Source: Eucalyptus grandis (lineage: Eukaryota > Streptophyta > Magnoliopsida > Myrtales > Myrtaceae). Taken from it: a stretch of DNA of 64,000 nt. Each line of letters opens with the position of its first letter. Position 1 is the first letter of the stretch. The translations under genes were made by a program, and so were the position numbers. The stretch is taken from NCBI RefSeq assembly GCF_016545825.1, contig NC_052612.1:50637738-50701737 (forward strand). The letters run 5' to 3'. The notes beneath the pieces are model-generated. The model was not told the origin of the DNA, ran no database searches, and saw nothing but the letters and a program-made list of their open reading frames with translations. Of this stretch, positions 1 through 10,569 are shown one piece after another.

Positions 1-1075
1 CAAAATTTGAAGACTGTCAGACTTTAGTGTCAAAATCCGTTCTACATCAGAAGTCTGCTCATTCTGACATATTCCAGACTGAACGTGAATGAAGAACCAG
101 AAGACGGATTCTATACTGAAGCTGAACTTATTCAGACTGTGTTCAGATCTTAAAGCTAAATCTGTTCAGAAGCATAATTTGTTTAGACCTATATTATAAA
201 GTCTATTGCACTCAGACTCAGATTGTAAAGTCTATTGCACTCAGACTTTACATTCATATTTGACAGAACGTAATACAAGCCCAATCATATAACGGCTAGT
301 GATCTGATTTGGATTCTACATCAAGATTGATTTGATTGACTCAATTTAATTGATTGACAATTGGATTTTGAAGACAAGAACTTTCTATACAAATGAGCTT
401 TACTTATGGAAACCAAGATTTTGTTTGTATAGGCGATCAGAATCAATTTGGGATTCTACTTTTATCACTCAACGGCTACCAAATATTCTAGATACAGAGC
501 TGTCCAATGGGTAGATTGGAAGACGATCCTCAAGATACTGTCCAACGGTTAGTTTGGAAGTGGAGGAGTATTTAAGGAGATGAAGGACCGATGAGCAAGT
601 AAGACACGGAGCATAGAATTTATAATTCCAAAGTTTGAGTGACTTTCGATTATACACTTGTCTCTTGTGAGCTTAAACATTTGTGATCGTAAGAGAAATA
701 CCAAAAGAGTGACTTAGTGAGATAGTGTGATCTACTACTAAGTGTTTGCACTCAAAGTTGTAATCTCTTGTTGATTGCATAGTGGAATCCAGCCAAGAAA
801 GCTGTTAGCGTGGGAGAGTGGACGTAGGCTTGGATTAAGCCGAACCACTATAAACCTTGTGTTCTTATTCTCTTCCCTTAATCTCTTTATTTTGTTCGTA
901 GTTCTATTTAACTAATAGTCTGATCTGGCTCAAAATCTGCTACTCCTCAGACTTAGTTTTAAAAGTCTATTGTTATTCAGACTCAGGTTAAAAGTAAAGG
1001 TTTTTACTGCATTTTGCATAATCTGTTTTCACACCTATTCACCCCCCTCTAGGTGTTCATATTAGCACTTTCATA
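1..1075 (+). repeat. Copia-type LTR fragment (start outside window)
   Basis: The stretch is non-coding. It contains words I associate with the R/U5 part of plant Ty1-copia LTRs: a GTGGACGTAGGC-like segment near 818 followed by a CCGAACCAC segment near 840, and an ending of the type CACCTATTCACCCCCCTCTAGGTG near 1031-1054. A possible TATA-like TATTTAAGG lies near 568. Short repeated words such as GTCTATTGCACTCAGACT near 200-250 are also present. The left end is not in the window, so no target duplication can be tested. It abuts the pararetrovirus relic and may have inserted into its end. Assignment rests on pattern memory only. Confidence 0.45.
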
Positions 1076-1273
1076 GGGGTCCTAAGTGGATTGGACAATA
1101 TCATATGCACCTGTCATTTCATGTTCCTGTGATAATGCAGCTTGTTTGAATTCTTCGAGTGCTTTCTTGGCTTCTAATGCTAAGTCATAATGATCCTATG
1201 TAGTGGGTACATTATAATTCTATACATCTTCAAGAATGGTCTTGTTCTCCTGGCACAAAATTCTCTGGAGTTC

Positions 1274-1801
1274 TCAGTATTGGTGTTCACAACATTCAAC
1301 AGGTCCTGAATAAGATTTGTGAATCCGATCTTCTCTGCTGTCCAAGTGTGGTTTATAGGATGTGGTTCCTATAATCTGTGGGGCATTAATTACATTACCA
1401 TTATTTATGAAAAAATGCCATGGCCGTCGGAAGAACAGAATGGTGTGGACTTCAGGGTTTAGTTGCATGGTTCTTAATTCTTTTTCCAAAAGATATTTCC
1501 AATGAGTAGGAGGATAAAACCAATTGAAGAAGTCTAAGAGATTCTTGTCACTTTCCTTTTCAATATTTCCTCTGCCGAGTAAGAATATTCTAGTGAGGTT
1601 GGCAATGAATCTTATGGTTAGAATTTCGATAGCTATTAAGTACTTATTGGTTAAGTTCCATAATAACCATATGAGTTGATTAGGGAAATCATCTTCCTTC
1701 CAGATTAGAGGGCGAATGGACTGGTAATCTGCATTTAATCCAAAAGGATAAAAAATCGAACCTCCATTAAATCTGAATAGATCTGTGTGGCACCGCCACA
1801 T
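1274..1801 (-). CDS. Small ORF downstream of the caulimovirid polyprotein
   Basis: A 175-residue minus-strand ORF follows the RNase H by about 90 bases. It is rich in Trp, Phe and Leu, and I recognise no domain. Its place matches the second ORF of florendovirus-like genomes, whose role is unknown. It has survived as an open frame while the polyprotein has not, although at this length chance survival is possible. Expression in the plant is not implied. Confidence 0.45.
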   Translation of the reverse strand: MWRCHTDLFRFNGGSIFYPFGLNADYQSIRPLIWKEDDFPNQLIWLLWNLTNKYLIAIEILTIRFIANLTRIFLLGRGNIEKESDKNLLDFFNWFYPPTHWKYLLEKELRTMQLNPEVHTILFFRRPWHFFINNGNVINAPQIIGTTSYKPHLDSREDRIHKSYSGPVECCEHQY

Positions 1802-1892
1802 GAGGTTTTCCAGGTTTTCAATGAGGCTGCCATTCTGAATTTGTTCTACAATCTCCTAGGGATATTTCCAGCTTGATAAATATTTGATCTTC

Positions 1893-3359
1893 TCAATCTT
1901 TTATTTTACTCCATGATTGAGTATATGAAAAGAACCTCTTGATGTACATGTTGATTTCGGCTGGTGCTTTTGGTCTTGACAAGAAGTCAGCAAGCACATT
2001 CTTCTTTCTAGGAATATGTTTGGTTTTAAAAGAGTATTTTGAAAACCATTCAGCCCATCGAAGCAGTTGAGAATTTGGAATCTGCTTCTGTTTAAACTTG
2101 GTCATCTGAGGGAAAGATGCCATATCTAATTCTACCAGGAAGTGATGGCCGATGAGATGAAATTCAAACTTTTTTATTCCATTTTTCATCGCCAAGATTT
2201 CTTTAAAAGTGGAATGGTAATGCATTTCAGCTTGAGAAAACTTTCCACTTTTATAAGCACAGAAGTGTCTCTTACCATCAATTTCTTCAAGCAGGATGGC
2301 TGCCCAGTATTCATCACTGGCGTCAGTTTGAAGAATTCTTTTTCCTGTTGATGGTATTTGCAATGGTGGGAGATTTTTCATAATCTCTTTAAGCTCGGTT
2401 ACTGCTTTAGTCTAAGATTTTCCCCAAGGTGGGGAATTCTTCTTTAGCATAGATTGCAAAGGAATCATGAGTTTTGCAATGTTTGAAACAAAATCCCTGA
2501 GATAATTGATTATCCCAAGAAATTGCTGAACTTATTTTGTGGTGAAGTTATCTTCAGGAAACTTCAATAATTCTTGAGCAATTTGTGGCCCTAGATAGTA
2601 TGTAACTTTGTTAAGGTGCATACCAAAGAATTTAATTTCTATTTGGGCAATATTCATCTTTCTTTGAGAAAGCATGATGCCATGCTTCTTCACGATTTCT
2701 GCAAACTGCTCAAGAAGTTGGCAATGCAACTGCTCATCAGGGCTGTAGAGCAGGATATCGTCAATATATATAGCTGCACTTGACAAGATTGGTTGGAAAA
2801 TTCGACACATGGCCTTTTGGAAAATGGATGATGCTACTTTTAGGCCAAAAGGAAGAACTTTCCATTGGAAGTGCTGGTTTGGAATACAGAACTATGTTTT
2901 GGGTATGTCTTTAGGATGAATACCCAATTGCCAAAATCCGGCTTTGAGGTCGAATTTGGAGTAGATGTGGGCCTTGGATAGTCTAGTAAAAAGGGAATTT
3001 ATGGATGGTAAAGGGAATTTATCATCTTGAATGAAAAGGTTAAGGGGTTGGTAATTGATTACCAGTCTCATTTTTGCTCTATTCTGCTCAGCATGCTTAT
3101 TAACATAGAAGGCTTCACAAGCCCATTGAAAATTGGAGATTTCAATAAGGCCTTGTTGTAATAGTTTTAAGCATTCCTTTTGAGCTAAAGCCAAGTGTTC
3201 TGGCTTCATTTCGATATGACTCGCCTTTGTAGGATTGATGTCTTCATTTTTTTTTAATGGAAGACGGACAAAGAACTTTGGATTTTCCCATAAAGGATGA
3301 GAACACTTTTGGGCAAATTCAAAATGAGATTTTGAGCAAGATTCCAATAATTTCTGCAT
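1893..3359 (-). pseudogene. Caulimovirid reverse transcriptase and RNase H, with in-frame stops
   Basis: One minus-strand frame runs from 3359 to 1893. It contains RT motifs: a KMRLVINYQPLN segment, a KFDLKAGFWQLGIHP segment and the catalytic YIDDILLY box near 2760. The RNase H part shows a TDASDEYWAA segment near 2330 and a NVLADFLSR ending near 1990. The frame is preserved throughout and broken only by about three stop codons (near 2890, 2530 and 2415). Slow decay by point mutation fits an old copy. The enzyme would copy viral RNA to DNA. Confidence 0.85.
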
Positions 3360-3364
3360 GATCG

Positions 3365-4900
3365 GATCTAACTAACTCATTTGGATGGAAAAAAGTCTCT
3401 GAATATTGACAAATTCAGAGAACTGGTCTTTATACTTGAGACATTTTCTAGGAATGATGTGAAGCTGTGAAATCTGAGTCATAATGTCCAAATTAATGAT
3501 TAAATCTTGGTTGGGAAGACTAGATCCAAAGATTTTTGTGATTAAGGAAAACTGGGGGAAGAACTGAACAGTTACGGGAGTGGTTCTGACATTTATCGAG
3601 AAAGTGTCTCCTGAGGCAGAGTTGAAATATCGGATATAAGGAGTCCAATATTCTTCGAGGGAGAACTTTAGGGTGCGTTTGGTAACGTTTCGTTTAAAAA
3701 TTGTTTAAGGGAAAATAAATAAAAGTGTTTCATTCCGGGAACAATTTTGAACAAAAACGCGTTTGGTAAATCCGTTTAAGAAATATAAAAAGAATAGAAA
3801 CACGTTTGGTAAGTTTGTATAATTTTTTTTTATTTATTTTATTTTTTAAAATTTTTATTTTTATTTTTATTTTCTTTCTTATTTTTCTTATTTATTTTTC
3901 TTTTTTTTTTTTTTCTTTTTCTTTTTCTTTTTTCTTTTCCTTTTTCCTTCTTTTGGCCTTGGGTCGCCGGCCGGGCGAGCTCGGCCTCGCCGTGATCCGG
4001 GCGAGATCGAGCTCGCCCGGCCCAGCGCGAGGTCGGCTCGCCGCGCCGTGCCGAGCGGTGACCCGAGCCACACCGTCGTCTCCCTCCACCGCATCGGCGA
4101 CCGCGCTTGACGCCTCCTCGCCGCCACCGCATCGGCGACCGCCCCTCCGCCTCACGCCCGATCGACGCATCTGCAGGTCTCGAGCCTTCGTTCGCCACCG
4201 CCGCATCAGATCTCACCGCGCCGTGACCCACGACTTCGAGATCCGCTCGATCGTCGACCCCGCGCCGGCCCACGACTCGACCGGCCGTCCTCGCCGCCGC
4301 TCGTAGACGTCCGCCGCTTGAGACCCCACGGCCGAGCCCCGCACCGCAGCCGCCGCCCAGCGACCCGCGACCTAGCTACGTCACCCGCTCACAGGTGGAG
4401 ACGCTTGCAGCGGCTGTCGGTGCCGGAGAGGACGACGGTGGAGAAGCCGGATGGTCTCGAGACAGAGGCGGCTGTCGGCGCCGGAGAGTGGGAGGCGCCG
4501 GAGAAGACGATGGTGGAGACGCTTGCAGGAGGAGAGGGTCGCAACAGGAGAACATAATTTTGTTCCTTTTTTGTTCCTCAATTGTGTTTGAAACAAGAAA
4601 CACAAATTTTGTGTTTCTTGTTTCGTTTCTTTTTGTTCCTGGGAACAAAAGAACAAAAGGAACGTAAACGCACCCAAACGCGTTTCTGTTCTTTTTTTGT
4701 TCCCAGGAACAAAAAAACAGAAATTTTTGTTCCTGGGAATAGAAATAGGGTGCAGCCAAACGCACCCTTAGTATCCAAAATTGAACAACTTGCTCCAGTA
4801 TCAATTAGAGCAATAACAGTGATAGGTTTGGCGAACTTTGAGGTGAAGATTTTTACAGGAAAATGGGGACAATAAGTTTGGCTTGAGAATATGTCAAGAC
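3365..4900 (-). pseudogene. Caulimovirid aspartic protease region, split by a transposon
   Basis: Just right of the inserted TIR element, the minus strand encodes an aspartic protease active-site stretch with the Asp-Thr-Gly-Ala triad (about 4835-4768). The reading resumes at 3670 on the other side of the insert, so the element landed within a few codons of the catalytic motif. A retropepsin of this kind cleaves the viral polyprotein. The interruption alone abolishes the enzyme. Confidence 0.65.
3671..4767. mobile_element. PIF/Harbinger-like non-autonomous TIR element in the viral protease
   Basis: The element begins GGGTGCGTTTGG and ends with the exact reverse complement CCAAACGCACCC. It is flanked by a direct TTA at 3668-3670 and 4768-4770, the 3-bp target site typical of PIF/Harbinger. 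Removing it rejoins the viral protease frame. Inside are a pyrimidine tract (about 3825-3955), a GC-rich core (3957-4545) with CTCGCC/GGCGAG words, and inner arms rich in GTTCC(T/C)GGGAACAAA words near 4630-4740. There is no transposase. Several ORFs cross the core on both strands, but all are compositional. Confidence 0.8.
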
Positions 4901-5075
4901 TTGGTTCGAAGATGTAGGTGATATGTGAAAAATATCTTCGGACTCTAAATCTGATTTAGTTTCACTTTGGAAGTTTGGTAACAATGGATGACACAAAGGG
5001 TTTGTTCGGTTGGTTCTTCATCGTAGAGGATAGGATTCGATATCATCATTTTCAAGAGAAATACCAGTCTCATTC

Positions 5076-6958
5076 TCAATATGATGGATTAGATGATTCT
5101 GACATTTTCTTGCTTGGGGACAGTTTTTGGCAAAATGTCATTTCTAGTTGCAGATGAAGCATCGATTTGATTTTTTGTGGCCTGTGCGATCTTTCCTTTT
5201 GCGTAGGTATCGCCATCTCTTCTTTCTTTAAAAGTTCTTGTGACCAAGTTTGGATTTCTCTATCCAGAACTTCTTGAAGTGCTTCTTTTTTGGGGAAGCT
5301 TTTCCACAAGTACCATCACAGTCTCGCTTGGAGCATTTGATCTTTAGCTTCTGGCGAGAACAAGCTGTCTCAAGTTCTCTGTCATCTGTGATGTAAGTCC
5401 GGACCATTTGGCGCTTTAGACATAATTCTTCAAGGCACAAATGGATTTCTTGTTGGATTTCTCCCAATGGAACATCTTGTATTCTTCTTTGCCTGTTGAG
5501 AAAGGCTCTCTCAACCATTTAGGATAATTCTTTGGGGATGGAAGTCAAAAAGACATGCTTCAAGTTTGAATCAGCTCCAATATTATAAAAGAGCTTAAGC
5601 ATTTCTCGATAATGCTTATCAAGATATTTTTTCTAGAGAGAGCAGCGTTTTCTTTCGAAAAATTCTCTCCTTTTCAGTTCTTGAAGATCAGCGGGTCTTC
5701 CAACAAAGAAGTGATATAAAAGGGTGATGGCATGACTAAAGTTAGGTGAACACATGAAATGAATTTGGTCATGTTCTGACACGGATTTCCACTAAAGTTT
5801 GAGGCTGCCTGTGAATCTTGTGACAAAGTTGAAAAGAATATCATTCATATCATGGTTGGTAATAGCCTGAGTGTTTAACCAAGTATGAAATTTTTCGAGT
5901 CTTTCGGGCCACTTGTGATAAGGAATATCATCAAGGGTGAAAAACTACTTTGATGATGTGGACACAATATGTCCGGGATTATTTATTTGGACAAGTTATG
6001 GTTCTGAAGGGTTTGATTCCATATCCTGATCTGGCAGATCAGCCATGAATATAGATAAAGTTTTTGGTACTATTGGAAAGGAATCAGGAGTTGGGATCGA
6101 GAAGGATGAAGATGATGAAAGAGATACTGAATCTGACTCAGTCTCATAAATGTTTGGTAAATTTGTTCATTTTGGGAATAGAGCCTGATCATTTGGAATG
6201 GCTGGGTCAGACTGTTGTTCCTGGTTGCCCAAATCCTTTAAAAAGGATTCTAATGGATTTGACAACATCATCTGATTTGGTTTTTCCCTTATAATTGAAG
6301 GTTCTGGAAGTTCTTGTTCTTTACCTCTTTCCATTCGTACTCGATCTAGTTCTTTAAGGCAATTTCGCATTTCTGTCACGCTTGTTTCCTTCTTCCTAAA
6401 GGGGTCTTCTGGAATGGCAGCAAAGATTGACGTCTGAGGTGGTGGAGGTAGATACCCTGTTCTTACAGCGGTTGGAAATGGATTGAAATGATCAAACCTT
6501 CCTTCTTCAAGGAGTTGGATTTGTCTTTTGAGCTTTTCTATCTCCGGTTTGGGGCTCTCAAGATGATGATAGCCCAGATGTTGTCCTGATTCTAAGGCAT
6601 GAAGCCTCTTTTGGAACCAAAAAGCATCTTTTTGGTGGTTTCATCATACTTTCAAAGATCTTATTGCACATTTCCAATCTTGGAATCAATTGCTTTGAAC
6701 GCATTGTTTTGTGCTAAAGAGTCTCCGATTGCCAATTTAGAACAGCTTCAGCAGCAGGAGTTCTTCTCTGTCTCCCATGTTCATCCATGTTAGTGGGAGT
6801 AGGTATCTTAGGAGTATGACGGTATCTGCCTTGTGGATCAATAAATTCTTTTGGAGAAGGAAACGAGAGTTTAGAACTTTCTCTGACAAAAGGGGGAAAA
6901 TCAGTTTCATGGAACATGGCGATGGAAGAGGTTGGTGGTGTTTCTGTTGGAGCTTCAA
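5076..6958 (-). pseudogene. Caulimovirid linker, capsid and zinc-knuckle region, broken
   Basis: This minus-strand part holds short open stretches in changing frames: a Pro/Arg-rich linker (about 6958-6714), an acidic charged stretch near 6379-6167, and a basic Lys/Cys-rich segment near 5518-5228. Near 5160-5090 the pattern CX2CX4HX4C of a retroviral-type zinc knuckle can be read, but two of its inner codons are stop codons (TAG and TGA). Position between movement protein and protease is where caulimovirids encode the coat protein. The capsid fold itself cannot be recognised by eye. Confidence 0.5.
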
Positions 6959-6982
6959 GTGGGTAGGAATGCTTCTTGGCTT

Positions 6983-8384
6983 TTAGGATTGGCTTATAGA
7001 ATGGGGAGAGAGCTTGTTTTTTTTTAGGAGGAGATGGTGGGGTGATTTTGGTGGATCCGATGAAGCTTGGGATGTAGTGATGAATTCTGGTGGAGGAGGT
7101 GGAGGTGGTGCATAAGAAACCATGAACTGGTATTTATCACACTCACCAAGAGTATCAACGGAAGAGTCTCCGTTTAAGTACCTTTGGTACATCTTATCCT
7201 TTGACTTTTTCCGTCGAGGTTGAGGTTTTGTAAAAAGATCTACCTCATCAGGGGAGTTTGTGCAATAGGAATATTGACAAAAAGGATCCCAAAAATAATA
7301 ACCATACTGGTTCTTGTAGTAATGGACAAGATGTCCATTACTATTGAAATGTCGAACAAGCTTTTTTGGATCTGGCTCGGAGATTGATTCAGGAACACAC
7401 GATTCAATCATGAAGAGGGTTTGGAAGATAGATGGACTTTCTTCATTTTCTTTGCCAAATTTGATAGAAACAGTTTCATCTTTCTTTCGGACGAACTCGC
7501 AGTCCGTAGACTGGAAAGGCTTGTTATGTTGGTGTAGCTTTTCGTAGTTGGTAATCCAAGTCTCTGGGAGGAGCTTGGCCAACGTGTCCTTCGGGATTTG
7601 TTTAGGAACATGGATGCAGGACGCCTGATCATTCTACATGGAGATAAACAAAGCATCTTCGTTACCATTGTTGAAGTTTAGATCAAGAGCATAGTTCTGC
7701 ACTCGATAAACCATCTGGTAATGTAGTGTTGCAGCTACAGAGTCAACAGTTTGAGGGGCTCCAGTGAGCTGGACTTGGACTTTAAAAAAAGAGAGTAATT
7801 GGGGGTTTGAAAGAGCGATGTTGAAGTTTGGATATAAAGTCACAAAGACCGTTCTAGCATTTAGAGTAGTTTGAACAGTACCAATGCAAGCATGCTGGTA
7901 CTGTAAAAACCTAGTATCCAACAACGTGATTCGTGCCACAACTGGCAAACCTTTACGATCATGAAAAGTAAGAGCTAGACGAACAACTCCATAATGGACA
8001 TGAGAATATCCTTGTTGAGCCCATTGTCTAGGAAACTCTAAAAGGATCTGGAGAGTAACAAAATATTCCTTTTTAGTGGCAGGAATAGGATGTTGATCGA
8101 ACTTAGAGGACTGTACATATTCCTTTACTTCCTTCGGTGGTTTGGCGGATCGGTTGGCGGATAGAACGGATGGGGGAAAATGACGAGTGGGGTTTGGCAA
8201 AAGCGGAGTAAGGGTTCATGAGAGGAAGTTGGATTTCAGAAATCTTGGTTTCATCGCTAAGAGAGACTTCATAGAGATAATCTATCTTAGAAGCATTGGA
8301 AACACGAAAATCTGAAAGGGTTGAAGATGATGAAGATGCAGCAAGAGAAACTGGTGCTTCGAGAATTTCTGGTTCTGTAGACAT
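6983..8384 (-). pseudogene. Caulimovirid movement protein region (30K-type), broken
   Basis: The minus-strand reading starts at an ATG at 8384 with a Ser-rich N-terminus, changes frame near 8150-8200, and continues to 7634 through a 30K-superfamily movement protein core. The core shows segments such as GYSHVHYGVVRLALTFHDR and LLDTRFLQYQHACIGT. After one in-frame stop at about 7636 the same frame stays open to 6983, with a Pro-rich run (PPPPPPP) near its end. Movement proteins of this family modify plasmodesmata for cell-to-cell spread. Here the frame change and the stop make expression of a full protein unlikely. Confidence 0.75.
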
Positions 8385-8417
8385 GATGTAAAAAGATCTT
8401 CTCAACACTGAATTCAC

Positions 8418-9420
8418 CTACCAAACACATGGAAAAAACTTAGTCTTTTCTCTTCGTCTCATTTCATGGGACTCACGATTCTTAGCGTAAATTCATTCCA
8501 ATCTCTTTTTTTTTTATTTATTTATGAATTTTAATCAAATTAATTTGATTGAAATAATTTATCATGTATATATAACGTGTCGGAATTTTTGTTCTTTTGA
8601 AAAATGATATGTCGATGTCTTAGTGTTATGTTACATATTTTGTGTTGGTGTTGTGCTGCTTAGGCCATAGCTACGTCATCCATGTCTATCTTCTTGGGCT
8701 GTGGAATAGTCTTGTATTGGGCATTTTTCTTTATGCTACCCTCTCATCCTTTTGTTGTTCTTTCTGTCGTGTACTACATTTTTGTCAATTGATGATTGTC
8801 TGGAGCTTTGGCTTGGTTTTTGGCGCTTCTGTGGTAGGCGATCTGAACCACTCAGTCTCTGCAACCATGAGTGGATCACACCTGTTGCCGCCGATTCCCT
8901 GGTCAACTGAACTGGCTCCTGAGGAAACTTGCTGTTGACCTGATTACCTTCCCTCGCCTGCACTTCTTTATGGTTGGCTTTGCTCCTCTGACCTCCGAGG
9001 GTTCCCAACAGTACCGCGCATCGACAGCGCCGGAACTCACAGAACCTTCAATATATCCACAGTGATAATTATCGACCGGAGTCTTCTCAACGGTTCACGC
9101 AGCGTGAAATCAGACCGCCATACCAACAGCTCGAGAGGTCTGTTCGATATCATCGCTGAATGCTTCAGCTTCTCCATGACTGTAGTTTATGCTCTCCGTA
9201 TCATTCACATTATTACCCCTGCCGCCGTTCGCCTTGTAAGAGTACAGTCGCTTCGCGAAATGGCCTTTTCGTGACAGAAAATCTTTCACGAAATTGGCTT
9301 GTCAATGAACTTGAAAACCTTTTCTTCTTATTATTACTTTTTTTTTGGTCGGGAAGATGAATGTACATGAAAAGGTATTGAATAGAAAACACAAGATTCT
9401 TTGCGTACGATACGATTTAT
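8418..9420. other. Intergenic stretch with an unrecognised ORF
   Basis: About 8418-8640 is AT-rich and may include the upstream end of the pararetrovirus. On the minus strand 8736-9008 holds a 90-residue open frame rich in Gln, Ser, Arg and Lys; it matches nothing I know. On the plus strand 8642-8938 is open too, with Cys-rich hydrophobic content. I cannot choose a coding strand. The rest shows nothing clear. Confidence 0.3.
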
Positions 9421-10513
9421 GAACGAATTATTCACTATAAAACTAAATTCTTCATTCTGCAGAACTAGCGATAAAAATCAAACGGTTACGGCGAAAAAGA
9501 TACATACATGCGTTCGAGTTTCATTTGAATATTAGCGCAACATGCAGGCTGATGAGGGCCCACTGCTCCCCTTAGTCACTATGTGCTTGATGTGATTTTT
9601 ATATGAAATGCGTACATCGATAAAACCAACCTGTTTCCAGATTAAAAAAAAAAATTGTCTAAAAACTAACATAACTTCAGTCTATCACAAATATGATGAG
9701 TTGAGATAAATTGCGTCCAAGTAAAAATATGCCTTTGTCGATTGCATAGTACGGCAAAAAAAAGAAAATAATATTGGTAGCAACGATGTCCCCCCTTTTT
9801 TTCCCCTTGATATGATATTCCATGCTTTGATATATTGTAATCCTCTGTCGCCTAAATCAAATGCCTCACGTCTCTTCTACTGGACTACATCCTTGTCCCT
9901 TTCCCTTGTACATGTCGATGACCGGAACTTCCAAGAACCTCTCTGCGACCCACGATTTTCAAACTTGGCGGCTGGCAAACTAAAGTATAAGATCATTTTC
10001 AAGAAACCATGCGTTCCCTTTGTATCTTTCTTTTTCATCAAGGACTGCGGTGAAGACGAGGGACTCCGAGATGTTTTTAATTGTGACCTCATGATATGGT
10101 GCATAAATCTATTATGCTTCGATGCTTAGCGAAATTCCTGTTGGTAGCTGTATATGCGACTTGAATTCGATTTGATCCGTGGACCGATGCTTCATTTGTG
10201 TGTGCAAGTTTCGACTGGTTAATACTAAGTAAAGGAAGCCACTGAACAGGCTTGTAGACCTGTATACTAAGCAGTGTAGTTGGGTTGGGATCTACATGTA
10301 GTACAGCAGAGATGCGTCCACTTTGTTGTTGGTCCAAGGTGAACTTGTGGCAAACAATGAAGTCTAATTGAGTATATCAAAAAATCAAATTTATTTTGTT
10401 TCTCCTTCTTGGCCTTGCCTTTCACTGTTCCTCGTCAATGGTGGGGCGAAGATTCCTCTTGGCGGCGTTAGATTGAACACGGCAGTCGTTTTCAAGAACG
10501 CATCTCATTTTGA

Positions 10514-10522
10514 TTTATATAC
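10514..10522 (+). promoter_or_regulatory. TATA box of GSTU copy 1
   Basis: The sequence TTTATATAC lies about 50 bases upstream of the ATG at 10570. Copy 3 keeps TTTATACAC at the same place, while copy 2 has TTTATGTAC. The short leader between box and start is conserved in all three copies. Confidence 0.5.
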
Positions 10523-10569
10523 GAGAGATCCCAACTCGAGTACACTGCTCAAAACACCAAAGCGAGATC

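Larger units (their letters stand above)
1274..8384 (-). mobile_element. Endogenous caulimovirid (florendovirus-like), decayed
   Basis: Read on the minus strand, the domains come in the order movement protein, linker, capsid/zinc knuckle, aspartic protease, reverse transcriptase, RNase H, then a separate small ORF. No integrase is seen and no LTRs flank it, which fits Caulimoviridae rather than an LTR retrotransposon. A polyprotein followed by a small ORF of unknown function resembles endogenous florendoviruses (known family, Geering and colleagues). The copy is dead: it has a frame change near 8150-8200, in-frame stops near 7636, 2890, 2530 and 2415, two stops inside the zinc knuckle, and a 1.1 kb TIR element in the protease. 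Exact viral genus needs a tree. Confidence 0.8.

Noticed and set aside
3806..4675. Long ORFs on both strands through the GC-rich part of the element at 3671-4767
   Set aside because: They are Arg/Ala/Ser- or Lys-rich, open in several frames at once, and lie inside a TIR element; composition explains them.
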